This document shows positions 14,152-21,996 of a stretch of 23,366 bases of DNA, in pieces. Position 1 is the stretch's first letter; every line of letters starts with the position of its first letter. The translations under genes were made by a program, and so were the position numbers. The stretch covers positions 1-23,366 of the forward strand of contig JBKQWK010000189.1 of NCBI GenBank assembly GCA_052139595.1. The letters run 5' to 3'. The notes beneath the pieces are model-generated. The model made no database searches and was not told the origin of the DNA. It saw only the letters and a list, made by a program, of their open reading frames with translations. This DNA is from JBKQWK01 sp052139595 (lineage in GTDB: Bacteria > Actinomycetota > Thermoleophilia > UBA2241).

Positions 14152-15582
14152 CTAGAGGTCGATGCCGCGATCGGCGGTCGACGGCATGCCGAGCCGGCAG
14201 ACCGCCTCGGCGCTCATGAGTTCATCGATCTCGGCCGCTGTCAGCGCGCCGTCGCCGACGGCGACGGCGCGGACCGTGCGGCCGCTCGCCTGGGCCCGCT
14301 GCACGATGTCACAGGCGGCGTCGTAGCCGACGACCGGCACCAGTGCCGTGGCAACTGCCGACGAGGCCTCAACATGCGCGCGGCAGCGCGCCTCGTCGGC
14401 CTCCAGCCCTTCAATACAGAACCGGCGCAGGATCTCGCAGCCATTGGTCAGCAGATGCAGACTCTCGAGTAAACAGGCGGCGACGAGAGGCAGAAACGGG
14501 TTCAGCTCGAGGCTGCCCATGGCGGCCGCGGCGCCGATCGACTCGTCGTAGCCCATGACCATCATCGCCACCTGGGTGACTGCCTCGGGAATCACGGGGT
14601 TGACCTTGCCGGGCATGATACTCGAGCCCGCCTGGCGCTGGGGCAGGCGTATTTCGCCGATACCTGCCTCGGGCCCGCTGGAGAGCAGACGCAGGTCGCT
14701 GCAGATTTTGAAGAGCGAGGTAGCGGCGGCCTTGAGGATGCCCGACACCTCGACGAAAACATCGGCGTTCTGTGTCGCCTCGGTGAGGTTCTCGGCGCGG
14801 GCGAAACCGATGCCGGTGAGTTCACGCAGCGTGTCGACTACACGAAAGATGTACTGCCGGGGCGCGGCGAAACCGGTGCCGATCGCCGTGCCGCCAAGAT
14901 TCACGACCCGCAGACGCTCTTCGCACTTGTAAATGCGCCAGCGGTCGCGGCTGAGCGCTTCGGCGTAGGCGCCCATTTCGCGGCCGAGGGTCGTCAGTAC
15001 GGCGTCCTGCATCTGTGTGCGGCCGACCTTGACGACGTGGGCAAATTCCTTCTCCTTCGCTTGGAACGCTTCCTGCAGCGCCACAACCTGGTCTTCGAGC
15101 CGGTGTAAGAGACGGATCGCGGCCAGGCGCAGGGCTGTCGGGTAGGTGTCATTGGTGCTCTGGTGCAGATTGATGTCGTCAAGCGGTGAAATGCGCTGGT
15201 AGGTGCCTCGTGGTTCGCCGAGCAGCTCCAGAGCGCGGTTAGCCAGTACCTCGTTGACGTTCATGTTGGTGCTCGTGCCGGCGCCGCCCTGCAGGCGATC
15301 GACGATCACGTGCTCGGCCAGCAGGCCGTCGGCCATCTCGCGGCAGGCGCGCTCGATGGCGTCGCCCTTGGCGACGTCATCCGCCCACGCGCCGAGAGCG
15401 CGGTTGGTGAGCGCGCAGGCGAGCTTTACGGTACCGTAGGCGGTGACCAGCTCGGTATGTACCGGGCGACCGGCAAGGGGAAAGTTTTCCCTGGCGCGCA
15501 CCGTGTGCACGCCGAAGAGAGCATTGACCGGCACAGCCAGCTCGCCCAGCAGGTCGGCCTCGGTGCGGTAGTCATCGCTCAT
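14152..15582 (-). CDS. aspA: Aspartate ammonia-lyase (aspartase/fumarase superfamily)
   Basis: A 476-residue member of the aspartase/fumarase superfamily, a homotetrameric cytoplasmic lyase. It shows GGAGTSTNMNVNEVLANRAL (about 99-118), HQSTNDTYPT (140-149), VKVGRTQMQDAV (185-195) and the superfamily signature GSSIMPGKVNPVIPE (319-333). QSTND and the VIPE continuation point to aspartase (L-aspartate to fumarate plus ammonia) rather than fumarase C, but fumarase activity cannot be excluded. Length equals that of bacterial AspA. The gene sits between the TM1266-like gene (53 bp away) and hydF (29 bp), as in other hyd maturation clusters, where ammonia release is relevant for the azadithiolate bridge. 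ATG 15582 has an AGAAAG-type site upstream. Confidence 0.92.
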   Translation of the reverse strand: MSDDYRTEADLLGELAVPVNALFGVHTVRARENFPLAGRPVHTELVTAYGTVKLACALTNRALGAWADDVAKGDAIERACREMADGLLAEHVIVDRLQGGAGTSTNMNVNEVLANRALELLGEPRGTYQRISPLDDINLHQSTNDTYPTALRLAAIRLLHRLEDQVVALQEAFQAKEKEFAHVVKVGRTQMQDAVLTTLGREMGAYAEALSRDRWRIYKCEERLRVVNLGGTAIGTGFAAPRQYIFRVVDTLRELTGIGFARAENLTEATQNADVFVEVSGILKAAATSLFKICSDLRLLSSGPEAGIGEIRLPQRQAGSSIMPGKVNPVIPEAVTQVAMMVMGYDESIGAAAAMGSLELNPFLPLVAACLLESLHLLTNGCEILRRFCIEGLEADEARCRAHVEASSAVATALVPVVGYDAACDIVQRAQASGRTVRAVAVGDGALTAAEIDELMSAEAVCRLGMPSTADRGIDL

Positions 15583-15635
15583 CCGTTTCTTTCTCTGTGC
15601 CGTCTGGATGTCAATGGTTTCGCTGTGGCTCGGCG

Positions 15636-15902
15636 TCAGTCTGCGAACACCATCATCTGGGTGTGCACGCCAGTAATGGCGGCGAGACGGGCCGCCATTT
15701 CATCGGCAACGGGCTTACCGCCGACAATCTCGAGCAGGACCACACCGGTACCCGAGCAGAGATCGCCGTCGGTGTCATGCAGGCCGATGCGCGTTTTGAT
15801 GTTGCAGCCGAACTCCGTGAACACCGCCTGGACTCGGGGTGCCTCTTCGAGGCGATCGGTAATGTGGACGCCGAGAATAAGATGCTCGTGCTCACTGGTC
15901 AT
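15636..15902 (-). CDS. TM1266-family iron-only hydrogenase system regulator
   Basis: An 88-residue ACT-like protein. It reads LILGVHITDRLEEAPRVQAV, FTEFGCNIKTRIGLHD, CSGTGVVLLEIVGGKP and ITGVHTQMMVFAD, the typical sequence of the small protein that accompanies [FeFe]-hydrogenase maturation genes and is called a putative regulator from context only. ACT-type folds commonly bind small ligands such as amino acids; next to an aspartase this invites speculation but no ligand is known. ATG 15902 has a very good GGGAGG site 8 nt upstream; a start at 15923 is less likely. It has no DNA-binding domain. Confidence 0.88.
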   Translation of the reverse strand: MTSEHEHLILGVHITDRLEEAPRVQAVFTEFGCNIKTRIGLHDTDGDLCSGTGVVLLEIVGGKPVADEMAARLAAITGVHTQMMVFAD

Positions 15903-15953
15903 GGTGATAACCTCCCTGTTCACCTGCTCGCGGCCATGAATGGCTGCGTGGTT

Positions 15954-17303
15954 TCAGTTCGCCTCGAGCTGCCGATTCGTTGCTGACGAGGCCGTTGGTG
16001 TGATATCGAGGGGCTGGGGGAGTTCAAAGCGAAACTCGGCCCACGAACCCGGTTGGGAGTCCGCGTGAATGTGGCCGTGGTGCAACTGAATGATCCGCCA
16101 GGAGTTGTACAACCCCAGGCCCGTGCCGCGCTTGCCCTCAGGTTGAGAGAGGTCAAGGCGCGAGAACTTGCGAAACAAGAGTGACCGCTGTTCGCGAGCA
16201 AAGCCAGGCCCCTCGTTCCAGACCGCGGCGGCGAAATCGGTCTCGGTTTTGCCGGCGCTGACACGCACTTCACCGCCGCCGCGACCGTACTTGGCGGCGT
16301 TACCGAGCAGGTTGACGAGGACAATCCTGAGCAGGGCAGGGTCGGCTTCAATGAGGAGCGGCAGCGTTTCCGGCCAGGCGGTCGTTATGTGCATGCCGCG
16401 GGCTTCGAGTTGCGGTCGCACGATATCGATGCTGGGCGCGGCAATGTCGGCGACGAAGTCGACGTCCATCCGTGGTTTGATCCTCAAATCTGCGTCTTCG
16501 ACGCGCGCCAGATCGAGATACTCGCGCAACAGGTCGAGCAAATATTCCCCTTTGACGATCAGACGCTGCGTCTTCGCCTTCTGCTCGGGGGTCAACTCGC
16601 CCAAATAGCCGTTGACGAGGAGCTGGGCGTCGGTGACCATGCTCGCCACCGGGTTCTTGAGTTCGTGGCTGACGAAGCCGAGCATCTCGGTGTAGGCCTG
16701 ATTGGCGGCCTCGAGCTGCTCAATGCGCCAAGCCTTCTCGACGGCCTGGCTGAGGCGCTCGCTGATGGCCAACTGCAACTCAACGTGATGGTTGGTGTAG
16801 ACGCCTGGCTGCCGCGAACTGCGGAAGAGAAAACCGACCACGCGGCCCTCGACGACGAGCGGGCAGGTCAGGCTTGAGCGTACGCCTTCCCGCACCAGCA
16901 GATCGGAGGAGCGGCTGCGCGGATGTTCTGCGAGGTACTGCGCCAGGTCGTCGATGATGCGCGGGGTGCCGTTGGCAAGCACGGCAACCAGTGAACTGCC
17001 GCGCAGGTCTTCGGCGTATCCCTGACCCAGCAGGATCGGCTCGTAAGTGGCGCGAGCGTAGTGACTGACCACGCGCCGCCCGTCCTCTTCAACGAACGAC
17101 AAGCCGATGCGATCGAAGGGGAAGATGCTACTGGTGTTCTCGAAGAGAAAGTCGATAACGTCGATGAGCGAGATCTTGGCGGCGACCTGCTGATTGACGC
17201 GACGCAGCACATCACGCTCGCGCTCGCTGAACGGCGTCATGACCTCGACTTCGCGATACGGGTCGAAGTAACGCAGACCGGCCGGTGTCTGGCGGTTCAC
17301 CAT
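15954..17303 (-). CDS. Soluble GAF-domain sensor histidine kinase
   Basis: A 449-residue kinase without transmembrane segments, so probably cytoplasmic. Residues about 30-190 are a GAF-like sensor (LIDVIDFLFENTSSIFPFDR, IDDLAQYLAEHP, VRSSLTCPLVVEGRVVGFLF). A short coiled linker leads to the H box FVSHELKNPVAS with His213. The ATPase part has the N box LVNLLGNAAKYG (329-340), G1 WNEGPGFA, F box LFRKFSRL and G2 GTGLGLYNSWRI. ATG 17303 is the first good start; the upstream open frame is low-complexity and crosses a terminator. The gene follows the hydA terminator and begins the aspA-hydFE operon. Its partner is probably the stand-alone receiver at 21205-21573. The signal sensed is unknown. Confidence 0.9.
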   Translation of the reverse strand: MVNRQTPAGLRYFDPYREVEVMTPFSERERDVLRRVNQQVAAKISLIDVIDFLFENTSSIFPFDRIGLSFVEEDGRRVVSHYARATYEPILLGQGYAEDLRGSSLVAVLANGTPRIIDDLAQYLAEHPRSRSSDLLVREGVRSSLTCPLVVEGRVVGFLFRSSRQPGVYTNHHVELQLAISERLSQAVEKAWRIEQLEAANQAYTEMLGFVSHELKNPVASMVTDAQLLVNGYLGELTPEQKAKTQRLIVKGEYLLDLLREYLDLARVEDADLRIKPRMDVDFVADIAAPSIDIVRPQLEARGMHITTAWPETLPLLIEADPALLRIVLVNLLGNAAKYGRGGGEVRVSAGKTETDFAAAVWNEGPGFAREQRSLLFRKFSRLDLSQPEGKRGTGLGLYNSWRIIQLHHGHIHADSQPGSWAEFRFELPQPLDITPTASSATNRQLEAN

Positions 17304-17334
17304 AAGCGTTGACGGTGAGATTTCATCTCCTATC

Positions 17335-17340
17335 AGTATA
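17335..17340 (-). promoter_or_regulatory. -10 box of the kinase-TM1266-aspA-hydFE operon
   Basis: TATACT on the minus strand, five of six consensus bases, 32-37 nt before the kinase ATG. Eight nt downstream of it is ATG 17326, which opens a nine-codon frame overlapping the kinase start (ATGGTGA). The -35 region coincides with a perfect palindrome. Confidence 0.5.
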
Positions 17341-17353
17341 GAGCGGACAACCT

Positions 17354-17367
17354 GACCGTGCACGGTC
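17354..17367. promoter_or_regulatory. Perfect 14-bp palindrome at the kinase promoter
   Basis: GACCGTGCACGGTC is its own reverse complement and lies 14-27 nt upstream of the TATACT box, over the spacer and -35 position. This is a usual place for a repressor or activator site; no binding protein is known. Confidence 0.5.
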
Positions 17368-17462
17368 GACCCCATGCCGGACGATCTCGCTTGGCACAGG
17401 TCTGCCGGCGGTCCCGGCTCTGGGCCTGCCGGCGGCGCAACTCTGAGCCCGCTCGCGGAGTC

Positions 17463-17500
17463 AAACAGGGCCGGGCCGACCTTTTGACCCGGCCCTGTTT
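17463..17500 (-). terminator. Terminator of the hydCBA operon
   Basis: AAACAGGGCCGGG (17463-17475) pairs perfectly with 17488-17500 around a 12-nt loop. It lies 48 bp after the hydA stop. The stem is preceded by AAA and ends with TTT on either strand, so it could act in both directions. It separates hydCBA from the kinase operon. Confidence 0.85.
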
Positions 17501-17547
17501 CGCGAGCGTCGGCCAGACGCCGCTCGCGAGCATTTCTTAGACGCGAG

Positions 17548-19458
17548 CTATTCGATGTACTTGCCGCGCGCCGTGTAAGTTGTATGCAGGAGTTCATGGC
17601 TCTTGTGGCCACAGGGCCCCTCGGTCAGAAACTCGTTGTAGATCTTGAGCACGGCCGGGTTCTCGTGCGACTTGCGGACCTCATAGGAGGCATCCTCGGC
17701 ATAGAGCGCCTTGGCGCGTGCGGCGCGAATGGCCGGTGACGTCGGGATCGGCTGACCGCCGCCGCCGAGGCAACCGCCGGGGCAGGCCATGAACTCGATG
17801 AAGTGGCACTCACTGAACTTGCCGCCGGCCTTGATGTCGTCCATGACTCGCTTGGCGTTCGCGGTGCCGTGGGCAACGGCCACCTTCAGGGTGGCACCAT
17901 TGAGCCAGTCCCAGTTCGGCACGAGGTGGGCAAGAAGGTCCGGTACCGGACCGACCTGCGGGACCTTGATCTCGACGTAGCGGACGCCTTCGAAACCACG
18001 AACCGGCACGATGTCGGCGTGATCGTACAGACTTTCAACCTTGAGGCCCGTTACCAGCTCGATGACCGACCGCAGTGCAGCTTCCATGACGCCGCCGGTG
18101 GCGCCGAAGATGACGCCTGAGCCGGACTCGCCGAACGGCGTGTCGAAGTCTGACTTCGGCAGATTAGGCATGTCGATGCCGGCCTCGCGCATCATCTTTG
18201 CCATCTCGCGAGTGGTGAGGCCGTAGTCGACGTCCTTGTAACCGCTGTCGTGCATTTCGGGCCGGTTACATTCGAACTTCTTCGCTGAACAGGGCATGAG
18301 CGCTACGCTGACGATGTCGGCCGGATCGATGCCGTTCTGCTCGGCGTAGTAAGTCTTCATCACGGCGCCGAACATCTGCTGCGGGCTCTTCGCCGACGAC
18401 AGGTTGGGGATGTACTCGGGGTAGAAGTGCTCGAGATACTTGACCCAGCCCGGTGAGCAGCTCGTGAACTGCGGCAGGGCCACCTCTTCCTTTTCGACCA
18501 GCGCCTTATAGAGCCGGAGGAGCAGCTCAGTGCCTTCTTCGATGATGGTCAGGTCGGCCGTGAAGTTGGTGTCAAAGACCTTGTCGAAGCCGGCCGCCTT
18601 GAGGCCGGTGTTGAGCTGGAAGGTGAGCGGCGTACCGGGCTCGAGGCCGAACGCCTCGCCGATGGCTGCCCGCGGTGCCGGTGCCGTCTGGATAATGACG
18701 TGCTTGCGGGGATCGTCAATTGCCGTCCAGATTTCGTCGGTGGGATCGTTGGCGCGCAAGGCGCCGGTGGGGCAGCGGTTGATGCACTGACCGCAGTTGA
18801 TGCAGACAACATCGCCAAGCGGTTTTTCGAGGAAGGTGCCGATGATCGTGTTGTGACTGCGGCCGAGTGCCTCGAGGACGCCGACTTCTTGAAGGTCAAT
18901 GCAGGAGCGCACGCAACGACGACAGAGGATGCACTTGTTCATGTCGCGTACGACGGCGTAACTGGAGGTATCGACGGCGAACTTGGGCTCCGTCGGATGG
19001 CCGAAGCGGAACTCGTCAACGCCGTATTCGGCGGCCAGATCCTGCAGCTCGCAGTTGCCGTTGCGGGAGCAGCTGTAGCACTCACCGTAGTGGTCGGCGA
19101 GGAGCAAATCGATGATGTGGCGACGCGCCTGGCGCACGCGCCTGGTGTGTGTCTGCACCTTGATAGGGGCGGTGATCGGGTATGCACAGGAGGCTTGCAG
19201 CGTGCGCTGGCCTTCGACGTCGACAACGCACATGCGGCAAACGCCGGCCACGCAGAGATCTTCGTGATGACAGAGGGTCGGGATGCGCACGCCGATCTGT
19301 TTCGCTGCGTCAAGCACCGACGTGCCCAGCGGCACCTTGATTTCGATGCCGTCGATCGTTGCCGAGACGAGAGCGCCAATGGCGTTGGCGTCGGCTGCCG
19401 TGGGTACGTGCTGCCCCTGTTGGCTAATCGGGGCGCGGGTTTCGGTTACGTCACTCAT
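17548..19458 (-). CDS. hydA: [FeFe]-hydrogenase catalytic subunit HydA (NAD-linked, group A)
   Basis: A 636-residue catalytic subunit that interconverts H2 and protons at the H-cluster. In order: 2Fe-2S ferredoxin domain (about 33-105; C63, C69, C74, C77, C91), His-Cys 4Fe-4S motif HYGECYSCSRNGNC (123-136), two 4Fe-4S motifs CILCRRCVRSC (176-186) and CINCGQCINRC (219-229), then the H domain. L1 is FTSCSPGW (331-338), L2 MPCSAKKFE (388-396), L3 EFMACPGGCLGGGGQP (555-570), and the small-subunit-like C-terminus GHKSHELLHTTYTARGKY. This layout is that of HydA/HndD in trimeric NAD(P)-linked enzymes. L1 has one of the two adjacent cysteines replaced by Ser335. ATG 19458 starts 2 bp after hydB with AGGAAC upstream. 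No export signal, so cytoplasmic. Confidence 0.96.
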   Translation of the reverse strand: MSDVTETRAPISQQGQHVPTAADANAIGALVSATIDGIEIKVPLGTSVLDAAKQIGVRIPTLCHHEDLCVAGVCRMCVVDVEGQRTLQASCAYPITAPIKVQTHTRRVRQARRHIIDLLLADHYGECYSCSRNGNCELQDLAAEYGVDEFRFGHPTEPKFAVDTSSYAVVRDMNKCILCRRCVRSCIDLQEVGVLEALGRSHNTIIGTFLEKPLGDVVCINCGQCINRCPTGALRANDPTDEIWTAIDDPRKHVIIQTAPAPRAAIGEAFGLEPGTPLTFQLNTGLKAAGFDKVFDTNFTADLTIIEEGTELLLRLYKALVEKEEVALPQFTSCSPGWVKYLEHFYPEYIPNLSSAKSPQQMFGAVMKTYYAEQNGIDPADIVSVALMPCSAKKFECNRPEMHDSGYKDVDYGLTTREMAKMMREAGIDMPNLPKSDFDTPFGESGSGVIFGATGGVMEAALRSVIELVTGLKVESLYDHADIVPVRGFEGVRYVEIKVPQVGPVPDLLAHLVPNWDWLNGATLKVAVAHGTANAKRVMDDIKAGGKFSECHFIEFMACPGGCLGGGGQPIPTSPAIRAARAKALYAEDASYEVRKSHENPAVLKIYNEFLTEGPCGHKSHELLHTTYTARGKYIE

Positions 19459-19460
19459 GC

Positions 19461-20672
19461 TCAGTTCCTCGCTGGTTCGGAGGTTGCCGCAACGCGCCCC
19501 ATCACTTCGTCGCCAAAGTTCTTGACGATCGACATGAAGGCGTTTGGACTGCTCTGGCCGAGGCCGCACTTGCTGGCCACCTGCATCGTCTCGCAAAGCG
19601 AAAGCAGATCCTGCAGGTGGTCGGTGTTGCAGCGACCGGCGCGCATTGCCTCCACGCCGTGCAGCAACTGCACGTTGCCACACCGGCAGGGTGTGCACTG
19701 GCCGCACGACTCGTCGACGAAGAATTCAAGAAAGTCCTGAGCAACGTCGAGCAAGTCACGCTGGGCGCCGAAAATCATGATCGAGCCGCCTGTGGGAACA
19801 CCCTCGAAAGCGATGATTGTTTCGTCGAACTGGGGACGACCGATGCAGGTACCGCTGGCCCCGCCGATCTGCACAGCCTTGGCGTCTTCTCCGCCAACCG
19901 CCTTCAGAAGGGCACGCACACTGATCCCCAGCGGGAACTCGTACACGCCCGGCTCCTTGCAGTCGCCGGAAACACTGAAGATCTTCGTCCCGGTGCTGGC
20001 CTGGGTGCCCTTCTGCTTGAACCATTCGGCGCCGCGAGCGAGAATGCACGCCACGTTCGCCAGTGTCTCGACGTTGTTGACCGTGCTGGGGCGGCCGAGA
20101 AAGCCGGTGTTGACGGGGAAGGGTGGGCGGTTGCGTGGTTCGCCGCGAAAGCCCTCGAGCGACTCGATGAGGGCTGTTTCTTCGCCGCACACGTAGGCGC
20201 CGGCGCCGGTCTGAACGCGAATGTCGAAGTCGAAGCCGTCGAGACCGGCAACGTTGTTGCCCAGCAGGCCGGCCGCACGTCGCGCCGCCAGCACCTGCTC
20301 GAGGTGCGGACGCAGGTAGGTGTACTCGGCGCGCAGGTAGACGATGCCCTCTTTGGCGCCGATCGCCCGTCCGCCGATGGTCATGCCTTCGAAGACGAGG
20401 TCGGCGAAGTCGCCGAGGATGACGCGGTCTTTGAAGGTACCTGGCTCGCCCTCATCAGCATTACAGATGACGAACTTTTCTGGGCTCTGCTCGACGGCAG
20501 CGAAGTTCCACTTCAGACCGGTGGGAAAACCGGCGCCGCCGCGGCCTTTGAGACCGGAGGCGGTGACTTCTTTGATGATGTCTGGCCGTAGCATCGTCAC
20601 GGCCTTCTTGAGCCCAGCTTCGGGTTCGATTGTGCTGAAGGTCAGTGGTGTCTTGATCGATGAATCACTCAT
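19461..20672 (-). CDS. hydB: Hydrogenase NADH-binding subunit HydB (NuoF-like), short form
   Basis: A 403-residue flavoprotein. GLKGRGGAGFPTGLKW (40-55) and CNADEGEPGTFKDR (70-83) form the FMN/NADH site, GAGAYVCGEETALIESLEG (156-174) is the other NuoF signature, and SCGQCTPC (C323, C326, C329) with SKCGLG (C369) binds one 4Fe-4S cluster. Compared with the bifurcating HydB of Thermotoga-type enzymes it has neither the N-terminal 2Fe-2S ferredoxin-like domain nor the C-terminal iron-sulfur extension. It should pass electrons between NAD(H) and HydA. The start at ATG 20672 overlaps the hydC stop (ATGA), giving coupled translation. Confidence 0.94.
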   Translation of the reverse strand: MSDSSIKTPLTFSTIEPEAGLKKAVTMLRPDIIKEVTASGLKGRGGAGFPTGLKWNFAAVEQSPEKFVICNADEGEPGTFKDRVILGDFADLVFEGMTIGGRAIGAKEGIVYLRAEYTYLRPHLEQVLAARRAAGLLGNNVAGLDGFDFDIRVQTGAGAYVCGEETALIESLEGFRGEPRNRPPFPVNTGFLGRPSTVNNVETLANVACILARGAEWFKQKGTQASTGTKIFSVSGDCKEPGVYEFPLGISVRALLKAVGGEDAKAVQIGGASGTCIGRPQFDETIIAFEGVPTGGSIMIFGAQRDLLDVAQDFLEFFVDESCGQCTPCRCGNVQLLHGVEAMRAGRCNTDHLQDLLSLCETMQVASKCGLGQSSPNAFMSIVKNFGDEVMGRVAATSEPARN

Positions 20673-21190
20673 ACGAGGTGCTCCTCTTTGTGCTCCGGCG
20701 CGAACAGGCCAAACGAGCGCCGGCAGTCGTCAAGGATCTCGTGCACTTTCTCGGGTGTAACGCGCGTATAGACACGGTCATTGACGAGCATCGCCGGGCC
20801 CTGGTCGCACATGCCCATGCAGTTGCTCCACTCCAGCGTGAACTTGCCGTCGACGGTCGTCTCGCCAAACGTGATACCAAGGTCGTTCTCGAGCTGGCTG
20901 GCAACACGATCCTTGCCGTTCATGTCACAGCTGATCGTGCGGCAGAGGCGCAGCACGAACTCGCCGGCCGGCTCACTGCCGAGGAAAGAGTAGAACGAGG
21001 CGACGCTGTGCACCTCGACAGGGTGAATGTCGAGCACGTCAGCAATGACCTGCATAGCGTGACCGTCGATGTGATGATGCTTCTTTTTAATCTCTTGCAG
21101 GATCGGGATGAGCGCGGTGCGGCTGCGACCAAACTGGTCGGCCAGCGCCCTGATATCCTCGCTGAGCTGCTCGCGTTCTGTTACAAGCAT
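20669..21190 (-). CDS. hydC: Hydrogenase 2Fe-2S subunit HydC (NuoE-like)
   Basis: A 173-residue thioredoxin-like ferredoxin subunit. The four ligands of the 2Fe-2S cluster are Cys83 and Cys88 (CRTISCDMNGK) and Cys124 and Cys128 (SNCMGMCDQGPAMLVND), the NuoE spacing. The N-terminal helical part contains HIDGHAMQVIADVLDIHPVEVHSVASFYSFL, the family hallmark. It partners with HydB. ATG 21190 has a weak AAAGG site and lies 14 bp after the receiver gene. The last ~12 residues are charged. Confidence 0.93.
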   Translation of the reverse strand: MLVTEREQLSEDIRALADQFGRSRTALIPILQEIKKKHHHIDGHAMQVIADVLDIHPVEVHSVASFYSFLGSEPAGEFVLRLCRTISCDMNGKDRVASQLENDLGITFGETTVDGKFTLEWSNCMGMCDQGPAMLVNDRVYTRVTPEKVHEILDDCRRSFGLFAPEHKEEHLV

Positions 21191-21204
21191 TGCCGGCCTT
21201 TCTC

Positions 21205-21573
21205 TTAGCTGAGGAGTGACTTGACCTTAGCGATAAGTGTCGCTGGGTCGATTGGCTTGGACTGGAACTCGTCCACGGGGACCATCTCGTCGTCCTTGCC
21301 GAAACTCATGCCGGTCGCCGCGCCGACGCTGGTGAGCATCATGATCGGCAGCGTGCAGCCATCGCGGCGCAGGTCCTGAGCCATGACGAAGCCGTCATCG
21401 GGCAATTCCATCATCACATCGAGAATGAGGAGGTCGGGCGCAGCGTCGGTCACCAGCTGCATGCCCTCCGCACGACTCGCGGCGGAGACGACCTCGTAGC
21501 CCTCCTTTTCGAGCACGAGGCGTCCCGCCTCAAGGATGTCGGGATCGTCGTCTACGATGAGAATCTTTGCCAC
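21205..21573 (-). CDS. Stand-alone receiver (response-regulator) protein
   Basis: A 122-residue single CheY-like domain. The acidic pair is Asp8-Asp9 (ILIVDDDPD), the phosphorylation site Asp52 (LLILDVMM), and Lys106 is in SKP. The T/S switch position falls in MMLTSVG, followed by a GAATGMSFGKDDE insertion that is common in this subgroup. There is no output domain, so it cannot bind DNA by itself. GTG 21573 is preferred since GGGAG lies 7 nt before it; GTG 21576 is adjacent, and a frame to 21624 has no ribosome-binding site. It is the first gene of the hydCBA operon; the likely kinase is encoded right behind that operon. Confidence 0.9.
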   Translation of the reverse strand: MAKILIVDDDPDILEAGRLVLEKEGYEVVSAASRAEGMQLVTDAAPDLLILDVMMELPDDGFVMAQDLRRDGCTLPIMMLTSVGAATGMSFGKDDEMVPVDEFQSKPIDPATLIAKVKSLLS

Positions 21574-21996
21574 CACTATCTCCCTCGCTCGTTGGCCATA
21601 ACTGACGGATGCTGCCTCGGGCACAGCCTCCCGAGGCGAGGATATGTTCGTGCTTCCTCTCGCGCGACACCTTACACGGTAAGGGTCATCCTGGCGCCGA
21701 GAAATGGCGCCGGCTTCATGTCAGCCGAATATTGTGAAGTATTGCACGACTTGCTTGTGTTATCTAGCGCAAGGCGCCAGGAGGGCGTCGGCCGCTTGCA
21801 TGGACAAACTGTCCAGAAAGCGCCGTGAGAGCGTGCTCTGTGGCCGAAATATCGTCTCGGTCGAGGTGCGTTTGCTAAAGTTGCCGTCGTATGTTCAGCA
21901 CTCCGCAGGCAGGCGTTTTTGTGCCGTCGGTTTCGGCGCGCGGCGCTCGCCGCGTCTCTGTGACATCGTCCTAGAACTCGTTGGAGGTCCACACTC
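21574..21996. promoter_or_regulatory. 423-bp divergent control region with four inverted repeats
   Basis: No gene is evident. Reading from the hyd side: GCCTCGGG...CCCGAGGC (21614-21637, 8-nt loop), CCTTAC-ACG-GTAAGG (21670-21684), GGCGCC...GGCGCC (21693-21711), a clearly AT-richer patch (21724-21770) and TGGACA-AAC-TGTCCA (21801-21815). The region must hold promoters for the hydrogenase operon (leftward) and the aminotransferase (rightward). I cannot assign -35/-10 pairs with confidence. Confidence 0.5.

Noticed and set aside
19459..19707. N-terminal extension of hydA by 83 codons
   Set aside because: It lies within hydB in another frame; ATG 19458 has a ribosome-binding site and begins just after the hydB stop.
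18700..20591. Two long plus-strand open frames (346 and 324 codons) opposite hydA and hydB
   Set aside because: They are exactly antisense to strongly motif-supported genes, have no recognisable domain and arise from the GC-rich third positions of the real genes.
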